DNA of 64,000 bases from Ramazzottius varieornatus (lineage: Eukaryota > Tardigrada > Eutardigrada > Parachela > Ramazzottiidae). Below the pieces are notes generated by a model. It was not told where the DNA came from, searched no databases, and was given only the letters and a program-made list of their open reading frames with translations. A program made the translations under genes and the position numbers. Positions 9,202 to 21,317 of this stretch are shown here, in pieces. Each line of letters begins with the position of its first letter. The first letter of the stretch is position 1. The stretch spans positions 62,001 to 126,000 of the forward strand of contig BDGG01000022.1 of assembly GCA_001949185.1 (NCBI GenBank). Reading direction: 5' to 3'.

Positions 9202-11860
9202 TTAATTTCGTCGACTGCGCTTCTTAGGTGTGTTTCCTGTAGGGACCCGCGGGAAGTTCCACGGGTACGTCAAGGAGAGGGTGTACTGCACTTCGTCCTT
9301 GCTTTTCCTCTCGACCAGTTTCGCGCCGATAACTTTGGCCATATTGTGAACCCTGTTTTCCAGCAAAGAGAAAGTAATCACGGGATAATACCCACGAGAA
9401 TCCCGAGAAAGGTTTCTGTAGTACTAACCACCTGAAACTCTGCTTGGCACCGTTGATCAACATCATGAACTTGGTTAGATCCACCGGCAGGAATTTCTCC
9501 AAATATATCAACAGCAGCAGCATATGAGCCACCAGCTTGTTTTTAAGGTCGTCGGGAATCATCCTACAAAACAGGGACACTACAGTAATAAGACATACCA
9601 GCCGAATCTTTTGCTCTTTTAGGCATTTTTTCACTTACCTTTTCTTAGGCATAAACTGTGGTGCTTGCGTGAAGTTCTCCAAGCAGTACTCGACAGCGAC
9701 CGGCGGGGTTCCTTCGCGAAACATTTCTAGACAACGAGACAAAAGTTGATTGCTTTGCTGGGGATAGAGAGTAGTGTTCTTACCGTTGGGGAACATGGCA
9801 TGCTTGACGTCGATGAGCATAGTCAAAATTTGCTCGACAAAGAGCAGCGTGGCCACGCGTCGAATGAGCTGAGCTTCTTCCTCGTCCTTCTCCGGCACGC
9901 GTCTCATTTCCCGCTTCAGCTCGTGGGTGAAGAAGACCGTCCACCTCGGTGTCCCTTTGGCCACCTTCAGTAACGTTTTGCCGTTATCTAGCAGTTGTTT
10001 TGCCATCGGACGATATCTGGCAAAAAAGGCACATTTCTACTCTATTTGAGACCTTGACACATGTGTTCTTCCAAGTGGCGCACGGTCCCAGCAAATAACA
10101 GGAAGAACGTGCGCCACTTGGGAACTCGACCGGATCGTTTCCTCCAAGTGGCGCACATCTTCAGTGTTAATGGTCGAACACTTGCGCCACTTGCAAAAGG
10201 ATCCTGTTAAGTTTGCAACCTTTCGCGCATTCAAAGTTGGTCTATTACCCTTCCAAAACTTCGTCGAAAGATCTATCGAAGGAAGGCCAGTCATACAGTT
10301 CGCTAGCGTCTGTAGCGTCGACATTGAGGCCAGGCGGTCTCATTTCCTCGCCAATGCTCAAGTTCAAGTCGGCATTCTCTGGTTTGGTTAACATCTGCTC
10401 GACGTCTTCGGCGCTGGCTTCTTCACCAAAGTCTAGCAAACCTGCTGGTACCGCCATCGCCGCAGTTTCAGTGCCTTTATCCGCCTCTTCCTTCTTTATG
10501 GTCCTACGCTTTTTCTTTTGAGCAGATTGGAAGTCCGACACCGTCATGGCAGCTCCCTTCTTTCCACGAGCTGAAAATATAACACCTAAATCAGCAATCT
10601 GAAATGGAATGATATCCAGACGGAAAAGTTACCGGCAGGTTCAGGAGTAGCCTCAAGTGGATCGTCCGAATCTGGCGTTGATGTGCGAGATGGTGAGCCT
10701 GGCTTGGCCGGTTGAAAGATGGACGACTTCCAGCTGAGTCGTGGAAAGACATCGGCGAAGGACGTCAGGCGTATTTCCTTCTTATTTTTATGCCAGACGG
10801 CCAGCATGTAGCGAGTTCCGTCGCCCAGAGAGTTTTCTCCTGCGTACTGGTGTCCTCCCACATCGACCACCTATGAAACCACTAATCAGTACAGTGATTG
10901 GTGAGCCCCACTAGCTTATGACTTCAACCGGAAACGCTCATCCAATCTGACCGGAAGTCTTTTACCTACGTAGTACTTACGATGTTGCTGGGACGGTGAG
11001 GTTCAACAGGAGCAAAAAGGCACTTTTTGGCCTGGGCATCGTCGACAGATGGATACTTGAGGCATCCGCTGGCCAGCAGGTTGAGCGTCTTCTGCTCTCG
11101 TCTGCCGAGTGCGCTCTCCTCGCCGTAGACACATTCTTCGTCTCGCTCTTCTTCCAGCTCGTCCTGCTTCAACAGATGCTGCTTGCGCTTCTTGGAAACG
11201 TGATACTTGGACACCAGCAAGTCTTTGGAGGTGGCTTGAGGCAAAACTCTGCTCTTATTGGCGAAATGGACTGCAGGGCAAATACTGAGGTAAATACGTA
11301 TAACTTGGATCATGAGCATCATTCATACCGATCAAAGGCTTCATGAGCATGGATTTCCTAGAGTTTTTCTGGATAGTCGCTTTATTTCGATGGCTTGTAA
11401 CTGTCAAGCAACACTTCTGCTCAACGAAAAGGATACACGTATAAGAAATCTTACTCCAGTAATAACCAACTTACGTTCAAAATAATTCGTGTCGCCATCG
11501 TGTGGCTCGTCTTCGCCTTCTTCTTCTTCTTGAGATCTGGACTCTAGATCGACTTCAGCGTGCCCTTCTACCCCTTCCGGTAAATCCTGGCTGCGAAAAT
11601 ATCAGTGTCCCTCAGCTCAGATGAGGTTGTCGAACAATGTCAATATAGATGCAGATTTACCTGCGTCTTTTCTTCTTCTTGTGTCGATGTGCAGATTCAT
11701 CTTGCGGGGTGGCTTCCTCTTTAGCATGCTCTGTCTCCATTTCGACGTCGATCTCGTCGCTTCCGTCCTCCTTCGTCTTGGCCGCATGCTCCAGAGAATC
11801 CGACAGGGAGATGAAGTCCGGCGTTTCGAAGGCACTACGCTGTTTTTTTCGCGACGACAT
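9202..11860 (-). CDS. POLR1E: RNA polymerase I subunit A49/POLR1E (PAF53)
   Basis: About nine minus-strand exons. The gene starts at the ATG at 11860 (MSSRKKQRSAFETPDF) with an acidic/Lys-rich leader absent from human POLR1E. A dimerisation-module-like segment follows, with YAGENSLGDGTRYMLAVWHK at about 10845-10780. The C-terminal half carries the tandem winged-helix region, including RRVATLLFVEQILTMLIDVK and IPDDLKNKLVAHMLLLLIYL. The tail YTLSLTYPWNFPR matches the family's conserved C-terminal strand and ends in a basic KKRSRRN. The family forms the A49-A34.5 heterodimer on Pol I and stimulates rRNA synthesis and elongation. The intron at about 10010-10250 holds two hairpin repeats. The extra acidic insertions (for example EEEEGEDE near 11510) make the protein longer than human. 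Exon assignment is by eye; the first exon could lie further upstream. Confidence 0.82.
10072..10120. repeat. Intronic hairpin element, copy 3
   Basis: CAAGTGGCGCACGG and ACGTGCGCCACTTG form the arms. It lies in a POLR1E intron and is followed 73 bases later by copy 4. Confidence 0.9.
10145..10193. repeat. Intronic hairpin element, copy 4
   Basis: CAAGTGGCGCACAT pairs with CTTGCGCCACTTG, with the loop word CAGTGTTAATGG. The spacer to copy 3 is GGAACTCGACCGGATCGTTT. Confidence 0.9.
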
Positions 11861-12141
11861 CCTTTCGACGATATGGCTTCGCCGTATCGTACAGCTTCAC
11901 AATACCCGCTGTGGAGCAGCCTGGAAACGTTCGCAACAAAAATCTCTGTATCGACCAAAGCAACATCAGATCTCCAGCCTCAGAAGTACTATAGCTTCCA
12001 TTTCCCGTCGCAGAAGAGTTGCCGAAGCGTCACTGCGTCAGCCGTCAGCTGACCGATGACATGACATGACATCACAAGCTGGAAATATAATGACATCTTG
12101 ACGGCAATCAGAGAATCAGGCAATCAAACGCAAAACTCGCA

Positions 12142-12525
12142 ATGATGTCACTGCAGAAATCAGGAAATTATCTCCGGATGTCGGCCAGTCGCGGAGCAGT
12201 TGGAGCAGACAATCCGAGGTGCGAGTGCGAGAATCAGAACACTCTGCTGGGCTGCTTCCTGGGCACTTCCGTGTCGGTCGGGAGCCATCACTGTCAAACC
12301 ACAGTGATTACCAAGCTGAGCGACTTTCATTCTCCGCTTCTTCAGGTGCCGGCCAGGCAGTTTCACAGCTGCGCCGGAGGAACTTTAGTCCCTCCATCGG
12401 ACATCAACCGGAAGTTACCGGCAATATTCATTCAGAAACCACCACTTCCTCCAACCAACACGGGCTCTGGCGGTTGGAGCACGGGCGCAAGCACAGGCAC
12501 AGGCACAGGTTCTGGATCGGTTTAG
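12142..12525 (+). CDS. Uncharacterised ORF with in-frame TAG, coding-like beyond it
   Basis: The ORF begins at the ATG at 12142 (MMSLQKSGNYLRMSASRG) and ends in a Gly/Thr/Ser repeat at a TAG (12523-12525). The same frame stays open past the stop to about 12750 (SSGSGNDGGGTLVEDAGADA, then a Ser/Ala-rich stretch). It starts 282 bases from the divergent POLR1E start, so the two may share a promoter region. No family recognised. It could be the first exon of a gene, a short secreted or mitochondrial protein, or a gene broken by a nonsense change. Confidence 0.3.
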   Translation: MMSLQKSGNYLRMSASRGAVGADNPRCECENQNTLLGCFLGTSVSVGSHHCQTTVITKLSDFHSPLLQVPARQFHSCAGGTLVPPSDINRKLPAIFIQKPPLPPTNTGSGGWSTGASTGTGTGSGSV

Positions 12526-13117
12526 AGTTCGGGTTCGGGGAACGACGGTGGCGGAACCCTAGTCGAGGACGCTGGAGCCGATGCTTCTTCGGATGTGCAA
12601 CAAAGAGCAGCTAGCGCCTCAATGGGCAACGCACGATCCGCCGCAGCATCCAGTGGGGCCCCCAAAATATCTGTATCATTCGCACTTTGTTGTCACATGC
12701 TGATACTTGTTTCTTCTGCTTGCATTTCCAAGTTTTGGGGACATCCCTGACCGTGCAATGAGTTCGTAGCCTATTGGATGATCTAACAGAGCGTGCAACA
12801 AATTGTTAATGCGCCCTTCTTTCACCCTTTAGTTACATCGATGCTGCCGCGACCCTTGCATTTGTGTTCTCTTAATTTTGTGTGGGATAGCCGGAAAATG
12901 GACATCAGAGGCATCCTGAGCACAACAAACTTATTGACCAGCTTATAACAAGCTCTTCCAGGTCTTCGAGCTCCAAGCAGCACATATATCGCTGCCTTAT
13001 TGATACGGCTAATTCACTGGCAATGAAATCATAAAACGATTAAACAAGATGATGTATAATTTAAGAAAACAAAAAGAAGGTTCTCTGTCAGTTGGTTCCC
13101 TGGTGGTATGGGGGATA

Positions 13118-14412
13118 TCAAATTGTGCCAAGTCTAGACTGAGCAGCGTACAGTGGAGGATGGCTTGTGCCAGTGGGAGGTCGCTGCTGATTGGCCTCGT
13201 CGTAGTCGGCTTGACCGACCATTTCCAAGTGATTATAGGCTGGGGGAGGCACACCGGGGACAAAGTCCTCAGCGGAAGCCCCCAAGACGCTCGTACCCTG
13301 AAAAGCCAGGCGCACTGCGATAAATAGTTCACTTGTCGTGGTGCATGATGAGCAAAAACCTTGAGCAAATTGTCGGTCCACAAGTCCTGGCGTTGCTGGC
13401 GAATGGCGCGGCTATTGCTATATCGCATGAACTGGATGCATTGCCAGATGATGCGCACAATGTACATCTGCAAAGTTATATTATGCCATAAGTAAACGTA
13501 TATAATGCAATGAGAACTTTGGCGCTAGTTTTCTGTCTAATGTCAGAAGGTTCAGAGAATGCATTGACATTGCTGGCGAAGGATATACAGTAGGTGGCAT
13601 GTACCTTGATGGACAGTGTCAGAACGTGGCCGATAACGGTGGCGGCCTGCATCTGCCAGGACAGCTGGGCAAAGGTAATGGGCTGGTCCTTGGGGACACT
13701 GGAGTTGGCCATCATGTCTTCCTTGGGAGCAAGGCCGTACAAGTCGACACCGGCAATGACCAAAACGGAAAAGAGCAATTCACACAACTGGCTGATCATG
13801 AAGGGCACCAAGCAGCCCGCAGTACTCTAAACAAAATCCATTCAGCTTTATAATATCATAATGACCAACAGGAAGATGTTTGGTAGAAAATAGCGGACCT
13901 TGGAGAGGGAGCAGATGGCCAGGACGGCAATGACCAGTGAGAGAGCGGAGTAGAGCATGGCCACGTTGAGCTCGGTGCGGGTGGGCAGGGAGCTGTCGCG
14001 GCTCTTGATGACAAAGACGGTCAGCCAGTAGGACATGTTGGTCACCTGGATGTTGATGACGGGCTGCTCGCCTTGGCCGTCGTCCAGGCGAGTGGGCACC
14101 CCAATATCCACTTCCAGCACTTGCTGGACGTAGGCCACATCGGGCTTGGCCATGCCTTCAGCCGGGCTCTTGTTGGCCTGGCTGAGCTGCTCCAGGTTGA
14201 CGGCCACGTAGATGAGCAGCGACATGTTCAGCAGGTGCATGACCTGTATAATAAAGCAACATCTGTAATAGTTGCACTATATTGGCCGGGTTGGCGGTGT
14301 GATGTACCATGTATCCAATGGCCAAAGCCAAGGTGGCGTGTCGAACGTGGATGCATCCGAAGCAGTTCCAGCTCGTCGAACGCTCTTCCGTCAGCCAACG
14401 ATTAGACACCAT
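13118..14412 (-). CDS. LAPTM4-like lysosomal transmembrane protein
   Basis: Minus-strand exons begin at the ATG at 14412 (MVSNRWLTEERSTSWNCFGC). The N-terminal Cys-rich turn leading into IHVRHATLALAIGYMV is the LAPTM signature. Further helices follow: VMHLLNMSLLIYVAVNL, ALSLVIAVLAICSLSKVRYF, ISQLCELLFSVLVIAGVDLY and WQMQAATVIGHVLTLSIK. The tail contains PGVPPPAYNHLEMVG, a PPxY motif of the kind that binds Nedd4-family ubiquitin ligases, and ends at LGTI*. LAPTM proteins are four- to five-pass proteins of late endosomes and lysosomes that influence transporter and receptor sorting. The long luminal loop (about 60 residues with IQVTNMSYW) is a family feature. At about 320 residues it is slightly longer than human LAPTM4. 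Confidence 0.82.
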
Positions 14413-16607
14413 TATTTAGTGATTTCTTGAGGTTGGGAGGGAGGGAGGATAAAGTACCACAGAATTTATCCTCGGCAAGACCACTCAAGAAGTAATGGAG
14501 CTCGCTCGAGAAAGTGTCGACTTTTTCCGATCTGGTCACTTGTAGGAGAAAGAACTGTGCAACCTCATGTTGGAAGAGAAAAGGTAACAGGTGACCTTGA
14601 CGGCAATTTTATTACATGGCTAGTATTCCCTGGTTACTGTCATGCCCATCCAGACCGCGGCTGTCAATCAAGCGAGCAATGCTACATGGCAGATGGCAAC
14701 ATGGCGCCATATCCTTACCGCTATTTACTGTTGTCCCATTCTAAAGATGCCAGTTTCGCCCTACGGACGACAACCAGCCAGCCAGCCAGCCATAACTAAG
14801 AGTGAGATACGAACAAGTAGCACTTCTTTATTTTGCAGAAGCAATCGGATAAAGTACCTCCTTCCCGTACACATCCCACTGGTTCGGTGAAGATATTGTC
14901 TAAGGAGAAGGAGAGGTAGGAGAGCTCTAGAGTTTGTTCTCCGCTCTAGCTCTTGCGCATGTCGGTAATTGTATCACGGTAGAAGCTGACCGTGTTCGGG
15001 GGGTAAAGTGAGGCGCTGATGGTATCTTCTCTTGTTGTCACAAGTCAGTAATTCCCTTCTTGATGTGATGTATGAGCCGTATAATTTATCCAGGAGCTGC
15101 GGGACATGCCATTACAATGGGAGGGCGCCAAGGCCTGACGAGCCGACAGCATCAAGTGCGGCCTTTTTCATCTGCCTTGGTTGTTTAGGCAAGGGCGGGA
15201 CAACCAGATCAAGTGCTTGCTGCTCGCGCGTCGGCCCTAGTCAGGCCGCTCGCCGATAAAGCTAATCCCCCCATGTTTTCACAAGAATGATGATGTCGCC
15301 CTAGTAAATTACCATTACAGCGGACAGGCCTCTCCTCTTCTTACAAGAGCATTACGATGGTTGGGATGGCGCACTTGTCCCCATGCAGTCCTTGCGTGTA
15401 TGTTAAGAGGAAATCTTATGCATGCCTGAACAGAACAGTCATACCGTCAATATCTTTTTGTGCACACGGCAAGGAAATCCCGGCAACGTTGCACTGCCAG
15501 GCTTTCATCGTCTCTCATGAATTAAGGCTTCTATGACGTACTAACCGGCCCGTCATGGGCTTTTGGGCAAAGTTGCCTACAGTGCTTGTCGTTGTCCTAT
15601 GCTTTTCCAAGCATCCAAATCTTCATGTAAATTCCGATGACACGAAACTAAATGATGAAGTAATACATAGTGTTGATTTCAAATATATTTTAGATGGCCA
15701 ACTTGGTTTTGGAGTTATGTTGCACCGATGTCGACCTGTCGTCGATGCATGCTTTAGTGTGCTGTAGGGGAAAGAGATATGGAACCCCGTCCAAAATAGG
15801 CCACGTCATTTGACATATCGGAACAGCAAAGTGCGCTTGAATCCATTTTTCTGACAGAATAAGTCGAGCTGAAATGACTTTGTCCTATGCGTATAGAGGC
15901 GATAGAGCCTTTTGATATAGGCTTGGGAAATTAAGTGCTTGTTCTTGATTGTCAGCTGGAGCTATTGCAGTACTGCTTGGCTCTCTGTACTGCCAGGAGC
16001 TAGCTCAAGGTTTCGGCGACGTATTTGCTGAGTAATATGGCTGGCGAGCATGGCATGCTGCCATGCTGGCCGTTGATTACACCACGGGCAATCCGACTGT
16101 ATACAGTGGCGGCATGCATGCGCTATTGCACTTTTACGGCATCAGTCTTACGTTCTGCACCGGAGCTAGAGTGCATGTTTTGCTAACTTGACATCAAGAG
16201 AAAGCCTAGGCTATTAATCTGACTTGGTCCTTTCCTGCCAACGTTGGCAAAAGGACCTTCTCGTATAAAGTTTAGTGCAACTGTATATGAGATAGCGGAA
16301 ACACTTGCACTGAATAGACCGCGTCCCTGTCCACTACGACGTAATTAGCTCGTCGAGGAAAAGCCTATCCATCTGTGGAACTACATGAACGATTTTGCTT
16401 TGATTATCACGACTGCTGACCGATGGGGAGCCTAATGTTCTCTTGCACAAGATATCTGCGCCGAACTATCTGAAGCTGGACATGGAATAAAATATATTAT
16501 TTGTCGAGGAGCAATTGGCCGGAGATAGGCCAAGCAAGTGGAGAAAGTGTGCTGGAGGGGATCGACGTCACTGTTGTCAAAAAGAGACTGGGTACAAGCG
16601 GCGAAAA
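14413..16607. other. Intergenic region between divergent LAPTM4-like and calcium-sensor genes
   Basis: No exon is supported on either strand. There are short open frames only (maximum about 80 codons), without splice or domain support. The outer ends presumably hold the promoters of the two divergent genes. Confidence 0.5.
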
Positions 16608-18500
16608 ATGGGCAACAGTAGCTCGAAGAAGTCGCATGTCTCCAAGGGCGACAAGCTGTCCAAGAGCGACTTGGACTTTCTGCGTGCCAACACTAACTTT
16701 GACGAGACAACCATCCGTGAATGGCACACCGGCTTCCACCGAGGTACACGAGACATGGCAACTCTTTTCTCCCCGCTGTAACCTCAGACGCCTATAACCA
16801 ACTGCAAAATAAATAATCTCAGCTGCTTCGTCCCAAGAGGACCTTCGGACAAGGTTTCTTCTGCCAACGTCCTTTCGGCAGAAGCGCCAGCTCCACAGAA
16901 AGCCCTGGGCAAATACTTGATTTCAAGGTGAAACTTTCCTGTTGCTGGGACTGTTTGAAAATCAGTACAGCTACAGGAGAGGTACCGTGGGAATAAGCTT
17001 GTATGGATAAGGCAAGAACAGGCAGGGGATATCCTTTAGCCCCAGAAATACAAATGCGGCTATCCCGCAGAGCTATAGCTGTGCTCATGTCCCTTGAATT
17101 GCCGGCCAGGCTAATGAGCTGAAGGCCACTTCCGCCTTGGCCGGAAGTGGAAACTTTCGCTGTAGCCGTCACTGCAGACCTCCCGCAGCATCCTTCAAAT
17201 GCCTCCTTTATCCATTTCCATTGAAGGTTAATATTAACGTTTTGCAAAGACAAAACGGGTTTCATAACATCATGCATACTGTTAGAGTTGTCAATGTGCT
17301 GCCTATTGGGGCCCTTTGTCAGCTCCTCAGTGGTGTCAATGCGATCAGTGCGCCTGAGGCCGTGGAAAACTTCATATCCCAAATGTTCCCACGTAGTATT
17401 TCCCGCCACATTGGGCTGTGCAAGTGCTTGTGGAAACTCTATCTTTCTCTGTCTTTACAGACTGTCCCAACGGCAAGTTATCCCCTGAGAAGTTTGTGGA
17501 AGTCTACAAGGTCTTCTTCCCCAGCGGCAATGCCTCCCTCTTTTGTGAGCACGTCTTTCGCACCTTCGACCAAGATAAATCCGGTGAGGCCCGCCCACTC
17601 TTAATTCCTCTGCCACCTTCACTGTCGTCACTTTTGAGGACTAGCAAATATCAACTCCTTCGCAATTCTTGTGTCTTTTGCAGGCTATATTGACTTTAAG
17701 GTATGTATAGTGTTACACATCGGCCTAAAGCCCCAAAGCGATTGCCGATTCAGCGAAGGACGCAGGGCACAGTGACGTCACAGATAACATACAATAAGAG
17801 CTGTAAATGCTCAGCTAATGGACAAAGTAGGATTATTGATATTGATAACGTTCCTGCCTAATAATCATATGACGGATTCATGATCTCTTTTTCACTTGCG
17901 CAGGAATTTCTCTTAGCCATTAATGTGACGTCGTCAGGAAGTGCTGAGCAAAAGCTCAAATGGGCCTTCCGCATGTATGGTAAGTTGGATATAGTACCGA
18001 TAATTATTGGCTTTACGGTCCCACGGAAATGAGCCCAATCTTCTAAATATAGAGCGTCCAATGGAGAGACGTCCTTCAGACGATGATGACGACATTGTGT
18101 CTTTGCAGATATTGATGGTAACGGCCACATTGACTTGCCGGAGATGATCAAAATAATCAAGGTGATATTAAAGCATTCATGCAAAGCTTGACCAAGAGAA
18201 ATTATGGAAAGCCAAGCCAAGATCTGCAGTGCTATCAACATTTATAGCAGCGTTTAAGGGCGGATGTTGGCTCTATTTTAGGCCATACAAGAGATGTTGG
18301 GGAGCCAACAAGTCAAAGCTATATCGGCGACGGAGCCAGGAGGCTTCTCCGACGACCCCGAAGACCGTGCTCAACAGATATTCCACAAGATGGACACCAA
18401 CCGCGACGGCATACTGGACGAGAAGGAATTTATCGAAGGTTGCTTAAATGACAAATCTCTGATGACCATGCTGACCTCCACCGGCAAGTCGCCCACCTAA
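16608..18500 (+). CDS. Neuronal calcium sensor family EF-hand protein
   Basis: Six or seven short exons give about 195 residues. The start MGNSSSKK at 16608 fits an N-myristoylation consensus. Four EF-hands follow. EF1 is degenerate with the CPNGKL loop (Cys-Pro, typical of the NCS family). EF2 is DQDKSGYIDFKE, split over the 17585 and 17684-17700 exons. EF3 is [12 protein letters not shown] and EF4 is [13 protein letters not shown] 7-codon exon (GYIDFK) sits at about 17683-17700. [15 protein letters not shown] is the family's conserved linker. These proteins switch between cytosol and membrane with Ca2+ and regulate channels, kinases and receptor signalling. The family is certain; orthology to NCS-1, hippocalcin or VILIP is not resolved. 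The C-terminal tail [12 protein letters not shown] is unusual. Confidence 0.92.
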
Positions 18501-18676
18501 GCCCTAACCTGCAATATGCTCCAGCACTTTTCCACATAGACAGCCGCCATACACACCGTCTTACATCTACAGCTCCTTAAGTGCCATCTATCCTACATTC
18601 CGCTCTTACCGATATTTACTATTAAACTTGCTTATAAATAAATAACTGTCAGGAAGGAGAAGCCCATCCAGGTCAT

Positions 18677-19054
18677 CTACAGTCCATGGCAAAGTGCCCA
18701 TTTGTCAATTCGAAGGCTTGTTGGCATCGAAGCTGCTGGCCTTCTTACCTGTCGGCCTTGTTGCAGATATGTCTTGGTCGTCGACGGTCCATGGTCTACG
18801 TGTGGCCAGCGCCTTGAAGGTCGCCGGCGCTGACAGTCCAGCATACGTCCTTCTTGGCCAGAGGTGCGGCCTTCATCCGTCTTGTTAAAGCTGCCCAGCA
18901 GATGCAGAATGTTGGCAATGGTCGACGGTAGCAAGTAGTAGCGATTTCGCTTGAAAAAGCCTTGCGGTCCGCGGACCCACATATTCAGCAGCAGCGCAGT
19001 AGTACAGTACTCCACTGCAGGCCGTACATCCACGTCGCAGCATCCAAGGTACAC
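18677..19054 (-). pseudogene. Isolated ORF or gene fragment, unknown
   Basis: A minus-strand open frame of 125 codons contains a hydrophobic run followed by MWVRGPQGFFKRNRYYLLPS. It lies between the 3' ends of the calcium-sensor and FBP genes. Composition is protein-like in its first 60 codons, but I recognise no family with confidence; ion-channel fragments have faintly similar helix-turn wording. It may be a gene relic or a non-coding frame. Confidence 0.2.
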
Positions 19055-19408
19055 AACCAGCGCTCTCCTCTCTGAATGGCTGATCCTCTAAATCAGTACT
19101 TTACAGCCCTCTTAGGAACAAAGACAATATGAAGAAGTGCAAGTACTGTAGTCACAGGCTGGTTAAAACGGAAAGTCAGTCAGCTGTGGGTTGAAAGCCT
19201 AAAACTGCTAAAGGCTGACGGATATCATATCAATTAAGACATATCAAATATAAGATGGGAGGATAACAGACTTTGTTCATGAGCAAACGATGAGAAGAAT
19301 GAAGGGTGGCAAGCCCGTTGGTGTGGCGCTGCAGTCAGCAGATGAGGAGCAGGGCGGTACCAACAAGGATGATTGAACGGGCAGGAATGGGTGATGCTCT
19401 GTCCTGCC

Positions 19409-21317
19409 TCAAGCTGTGCCGTTGGGCGCCAGACGTTTGTAGGCCTCGATCAGTTCTTCAACGTCGGCGCGGGAGCCGACAAAGAAGGGAGTGCGCTCAT
19501 GGATGGAGGTCGGCTGCACGTCCAAGACGGGCATGTGGCCGGTCGTCGCTAGTCCCCCAGCTGCAATCGTACATGTATGTATCAACAATCAGAAGAACCA
19601 CTGACACACTCCCACCTTCCCATACTACACTACTGCATAAGGTACTGCCACACACTTACCGTTCTCTAAGAGGTAGGCGATGGGGTTGCATTCGTACAGC
19701 AGTCGAAGCTACAAGACCATAAGTCAAATATGTAAGACAATCCATCACCGTCTGACATGACTGTCAAGAAGATACCTTTCCCTTGGGAGAATCTTTCGTA
19801 GCTGGATACATAAAGATGCCTCCATAGCCTAAAGACCATAAATGTCATGGAAGGTCTCCTTGCTGCCAGCCTGCTGCTTCTTACACAGTGTACGATGGAC
19901 GTCGGCCACCATCGAGCCCACGTATCGCGCTCCATAGGCTTTTCCCTTCTGCCAGCACAGAAAAAACCACATCAGCATATCTTCCGTTAGTCGTCATTCA
20001 TTGCCAACAGCACAGGTCAATCACAACCCATCAAAAAGGTGGCATCTTGTCCATTGTTCTACCTGCGGGTATTTCTTTTCGTGGACGTATTGGGTGACGG
20101 CCGGATCCCATAGTGCCGTGTAGCCCTCATTGATGCTGTAGATATTGCCCCGCTCCTTGACGCGCATCGTCGGATGCGACAGGATAAATTCCCCCACGGC
20201 CGGGTCCAGCGTGAAGCCGTGAGTACCGCTGCCCAACGACAGGACCAACTACAAAGAAACATGCGCATTATCGCTATATAACTGTATAATATTACTATGC
20301 TGGCTATCATTCAAGTTTGCATACCATTGTGGCCGACCCATATACGGCATAACCAGCAGCCACAATCTGCCGCCCAGGTTGCAGAGCGTCCGTCTCCGAT
20401 ACCTTACCAGTTGTGTCCTGTACAAGAAACCAGCATCAAAGACGGGCACAGCGTGACAAGTTAAAGATGACCTGCAAACTTATCTTGCAAGTGGCGCACG
20501 ATCGCGGCCCGTAACACTAAAAACGTGCGCCACTTGGGAAAACAATCTTGCAAACTTTGTCTACCCAGCTGTCAACTACGGCACAAGGAGAAAGTGAACG
20601 GGACTCAATACTGGACGTACCTTCCGGTAGATGGAGAAGATGGTACCAATGGAAACACAGCAGTCAATGTTGGAAGAACCTGCAAAAAGCAGCATGTGCT
20701 GACTAACATGGGACTTGTGCTAAGATGGCCGTAAGCAGCTTACCGTCCAGTGGGTCGAAGCAAACAATGTATTTGCCTGAACGTTCACTCTTTATTTCAA
20801 TAGCTTTCTCGTCCTCTTCTGAGACCAGCAAGCAAGTGGTATAAGAGGATTCCAGCATGTTGATCATTAATTCGTTGGAGATATCGTCTAGCTTCTTCAC
20901 TTCTTCCCCTTGTACGTTGACATCGCCTGCCAGCCCATACCTGCAAAATAATACATCAGACTAAAAGGAAAGGGCATGCGTATCTGTTAAAGAGCGTTCC
21001 TTGTATCCCAACTGTAAGTATATAAGACTTACAGTTGGGCGATTCCAGCCTTTCGGACACTGGACGATATGGTCTTGACTGCCACAATGATGGCGTTCAG
21101 TAGCTGCGTCAAGTCTCCCGTCGCTGCAAAGAGGATCGAAAGAGTCAAAGGATAATTGCAGCATGTTATCAATTGCTCATCTGCAGAAAGGAGAGACCGT
21201 CACCTCACCTGATGGATATTTCCGCTGCTCGTCCAAGACGAAGCGCGTCAACGTCATGCAGTCCGTGGTGATACCATGGATGTTGGCGCTGGATTCTCGT
21301 CGGAAAAGTCCACTCAT
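19409..21317 (-). CDS. FBP1: Fructose-1,6-bisphosphatase
   Basis: About seven exons on the minus strand run from [15 protein letters not shown] (ATG at 21317) to LAPNGTA*. The class-1 FBPase signature is present: the metal-binding Asp-Pro-Leu-Asp-Gly is split over an intron as FDPLDG / [19 protein letters not shown] (about 20745 and 20690). Other conserved segments are [10 protein letters not shown] (metal Glu pair), [47 protein letters not shown] and [15 protein letters not shown] (substrate-binding). It hydrolyses fructose-1,6-bisphosphate to fructose-6-phosphate in gluconeogenesis, in the cytosol, as a homotetramer inhibited by AMP and fructose-2,6-bisphosphate. Length about 340 residues is standard. 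A hairpin repeat sits in the intron at 20488. The symbol follows human naming; it could equally be called FBP2. Confidence 0.95.
20488..20536. repeat. Intronic hairpin element, copy 5 (FBP intron)
   Basis: CAAGTGGCGCACGAT and ACGTGCGCCACTTG form the arms; the loop contains GTAACACTA. The trailing GGGAAAACAATCTTGCAAACTT resembles the sequence after other copies. Confidence 0.9.
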
